Assembly: GCA_934555895.1 (NCBI GenBank)
Contig: CAKTFH010000010.1
Location: 6,769 to 70,768 of the forward strand
Source: an uncultured Muribaculaceae bacterium
Lineage (GTDB): Bacteria; Bacteroidota; Bacteroidia; Bacteroidales; Muribaculaceae
Reading direction: 5' to 3'
DNA length: 64,000 nucleotides
The position numbers were made by a program, and so were the translations under genes. How positions within the stretch are numbered: position 1 is the first letter of the stretch; each line of letters starts with the position of its first letter. The notes below the pieces were generated by a model that had not been told where the DNA came from, searched no databases, and worked only from the letters and a program-made list of their open reading frames with translations. Positions 62,504 through 64,000 of this stretch are shown piece by piece.

Positions 62504-63856
62504 TCAGAGCAGCAGAATCAGTGCGATAAGCACCGGAGCCACCCAACGGAGGATGAATGTGACGAGCGATGCAAGTGCCGTGGGGCGGGTGCCATGGTTG
62601 GTAAGCTGTCGTTTCAGAAGGCGTCGCGGCCCGAACCATCCGACATAGAGGCAGGTACCTATCGACACCAGCGGCAGCAACACATTGGTGGCAAAGGTGT
62701 CGAGCAAATCAAAAAGATTAAGGCCAAAGAGAGTGTAACCTGCCAGCGGCCCCATAGATAGCGCGCACACCGCGCTCAGAACCAGCATTGGGAGTAGCGC
62801 CGTGAGCACCGCCCTACGCCGCGACATGTGGAAGCGGGAGGCGAGAAAAGCTATGGTCACCTCGGCAAGAGACACCGTGGAAGTGATGGCGGCCACAAGC
62901 AGCAGCACGAAGAAAAGTCCGCTCCACAACCATGGCAACGGCAGCCTGGCAAACACCTCGGGAAGGGTTACGAAGATGAGTGTGGCGCCATGCATGCTCT
63001 CGTTTTGCAGGCCGAAAGTAGTGACCGCGGGGAATATAAGTCCGCCCATAAGAAGGGCCACAAGCAGCGATAGCAACGCCACAGTGACCGAAGTGCGCGG
63101 CAGATTGGTGGTGATGGGATAATATGAGGCATATGTCACCAGAATTCCCATACCCAGCGAGAGCGAGAAGAATGTCTGCCCCAGGGCGTCGATCACCACT
63201 TTGGGAGTGATGGCCGAAAAATCAGGCTTCAGGAAGAAAACAAGACCCTCTTTTGCGCCGGGGAGCGTTAGCGCCACAATGAACAGCGCTATGAGTATCA
63301 CGAACAGCAGCGGCATCAGCAGATTCGACAACCGCTCTATGCCCTTCTGGACGCCCTTCATCAGTATGGCGATGTTTATCAGGATTATTGCCGCCGTTGC
63401 CACTACAGGCTGCCAGGTGCCCTGCACAGCCGTCTGCATCACATCAGAGAAATGCATGCCTTCGGCCGCAGCCGCCTCGTGAGCCGGATAAAGCGTCCCC
63501 GTAAACGACTGTATGAGATACTGCAGGGTCCATCCCGCCACCACCATATAGAATATTGTGATGAGATAGGATGCGAGAATTGCCGTAGCACCCACCACCC
63601 ACCAGGAGGAGTGCGGCGACAGACGGCGGAACACACCCACGGCATCGCCGCGGCCGCCACGGCCAAGCACAAACTCCCCCAGCATCACCGGCACTCCGAG
63701 GACGAACACGCATGCCACATATAAAATCAGGAAAGCGGCACCTCCGTTGGCCTGTGTCTCAGCCGGAAAACGCCATACGTTACCCAAGCCGATGGCTGAA
63801 CCCACCGTGGCGGCAATGAGTCCAATTTTAGTCGCAAACTGTGCTGTCTTTGCCAT
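62504..63856 (-). CDS. Sodium-dependent transporter, NSS/SNF family
   Basis: Na+-coupled uptake of an amino acid or similar small solute, LeuT fold; 450 residues. TM1 has the family core IGLIAATVGSAIGLGNVWRF followed by NGGAAFLILYV, which form the Na+ and substrate sites. Some 11-12 hydrophobic segments follow, including the conserved TM6 (DALGQTFFSLSLGMGILVTYASY) and TM8 regions. It stops with LRWVAPVLIALILLL at the C-terminus, so the last TM is complete. It follows tRNA-Val by 69 nt and lies upstream of the LRR gene, but is separated from it by that gene's own promoter. Substrate not predictable. Confidence 0.92.
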   Translation of the reverse strand: MAKTAQFATKIGLIAATVGSAIGLGNVWRFPAETQANGGAAFLILYVACVFVLGVPVMLGEFVLGRGGRGDAVGVFRRLSPHSSWWVVGATAILASYLITIFYMVVAGWTLQYLIQSFTGTLYPAHEAAAAEGMHFSDVMQTAVQGTWQPVVATAAIILINIAILMKGVQKGIERLSNLLMPLLFVILIALFIVALTLPGAKEGLVFFLKPDFSAITPKVVIDALGQTFFSLSLGMGILVTYASYYPITTNLPRTSVTVALLSLLVALLMGGLIFPAVTTFGLQNESMHGATLIFVTLPEVFARLPLPWLWSGLFFVLLLVAAITSTVSLAEVTIAFLASRFHMSRRRAVLTALLPMLVLSAVCALSMGPLAGYTLFGLNLFDLLDTFATNVLLPLVSIGTCLYVGWFGPRRLLKRQLTNHGTRPTALASLVTFILRWVAPVLIALILLL

Positions 63857-63865
63857 TAGATCGAT

Positions 63866-63911
63866 AAAAAAGAGTTGACCCCCAGCATCCGGATTCCGGA
63901 TGTCAGGGGTC
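63866..63911 (-). terminator. Terminator after tRNA-Val
   Basis: Minus-strand hairpin with stems GACCCC/GGGGTC and CATCCGG/CCGGATG around a 3-nt internal bubble (63877-63911), followed by a six-T run (63866-63871). It sits between tRNA-Val and the transporter start. Confidence 0.7.
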
Positions 63912-63925
63912 GGGGGAAGGGGAAG

Positions 63926-64000
63926 TGGGCGCTGAGGGATTCGAACCCCCGACCCTCTGCTTGTAAGGCAGACGCTCTGAACCAGCTGAGCTAAGCGCCC
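63926..64000 (-). tRNA. tRNA-Val (anticodon TAC)
   Basis: 75-nt cloverleaf that begins at the last base of the window. Acceptor GGGCGCT/AGCGCCC, D-arm AGCTCAGCTGG, anticodon stem TCTGC/GCAGA with loop CTTACAA, anticodon TAC, normal T-arm. Discriminator A, no encoded CCA. Upstream sequence is outside the window, so other tRNAs could be next to it. Confidence 0.95.

Overview
The window reads as chromosome of a Bacteroidales bacterium, most likely a gut Muribaculaceae-type lineage. The signs are Bacteroidota-style promoters (a -7 box of the form TAnnTTTG, often with a TTG-type -33 box 20 nt upstream), several secreted proteins with a 'PxGxYxV' C-terminal signature, a GH127 glycosidase, an NSS transporter, a TolC/MFP/RND efflux operon, a ptb-buk pair and a DUF3316 gene. 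Base composition is GC-rich, except for a small AT-rich gene island (about 12.8-14.6 kb) and one AT-rich intergenic stretch (52.1-53.0 kb). The genus is inferred; no rRNA is present.

Layout. 1-7.3 kb (minus strand): the translation/transcription core, transcribed as tRNA-Thr(TGT), tRNA-Tyr, tRNA-Gly, tRNA-Thr(GGT), tuf, then tRNA-Trp, secE, nusG, rplK, rplA, rplJ, rplL and rpoB (cut by the window edge). It has a clear promoter at its head, a terminator after tuf and an attenuator-like hairpin between rplL and rpoB. 7.7-19.4 kb (plus): aminopeptidase P, a gamma-carbonic-anhydrase-like protein, a large secreted protein, a two-gene ImmA/IrrE-peptidase plus PIN-like (DUF4411-type) module, topoisomerase IV subunit A, a DUF3316 protein and an S41 lipoprotein peptidase. 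19.4-26.7 kb (minus): a probable operon of a coiled-coil protein, a DPP-IV-like S9 peptidase, a membrane protein, miaA and a secreted protein. 26.9-32.3 kb: a GH127 beta-L-arabinofuranosidase and two secreted proteins. 32.4-41.6 kb: a receiver/PPDK_N hybrid protein, rpe, a DedA protein, an M13 peptidase, a DUF5077/DUF3472 protein and ychF. 41.8-47.7 kb: a complete tripartite RND efflux operon. 47.9-52.1 kb: a secreted glycosidase-like protein (plus) convergent with an operon of ptb, buk and a formate/nitrite-family channel (minus). 52.1-53.0 kb: an unusual AT-rich gene-free stretch with several promoter-like and operator-like elements. 53.0-58.9 kb (plus): an ABC exporter pair, gdhA, a Fur-family regulator and purA. 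59.0-64 kb (minus): a large secreted leucine-rich-repeat protein, an NSS transporter and tRNA-Val.

How parts work together. The ribosomal/RNA polymerase block is housekeeping. The secreted hydrolases and peptidases (S9, S41, M13, GH127, GH-like) fit a glycan- and peptide-degrading gut commensal. Ptb and Buk would interconvert an acyl-CoA and a short-chain acid with ATP formation, and the adjacent FNT channel could move the acid or formate. The most system-like novelty candidates are the AT-rich peptidase/PIN module with tandem repeats on both sides, the receiver-PPDK_N hybrid, the AT-rich region upstream of ptb with four phased GCAC boxes, and a 20-bp perfect palindrome just downstream of the promoter of the LRR protein.
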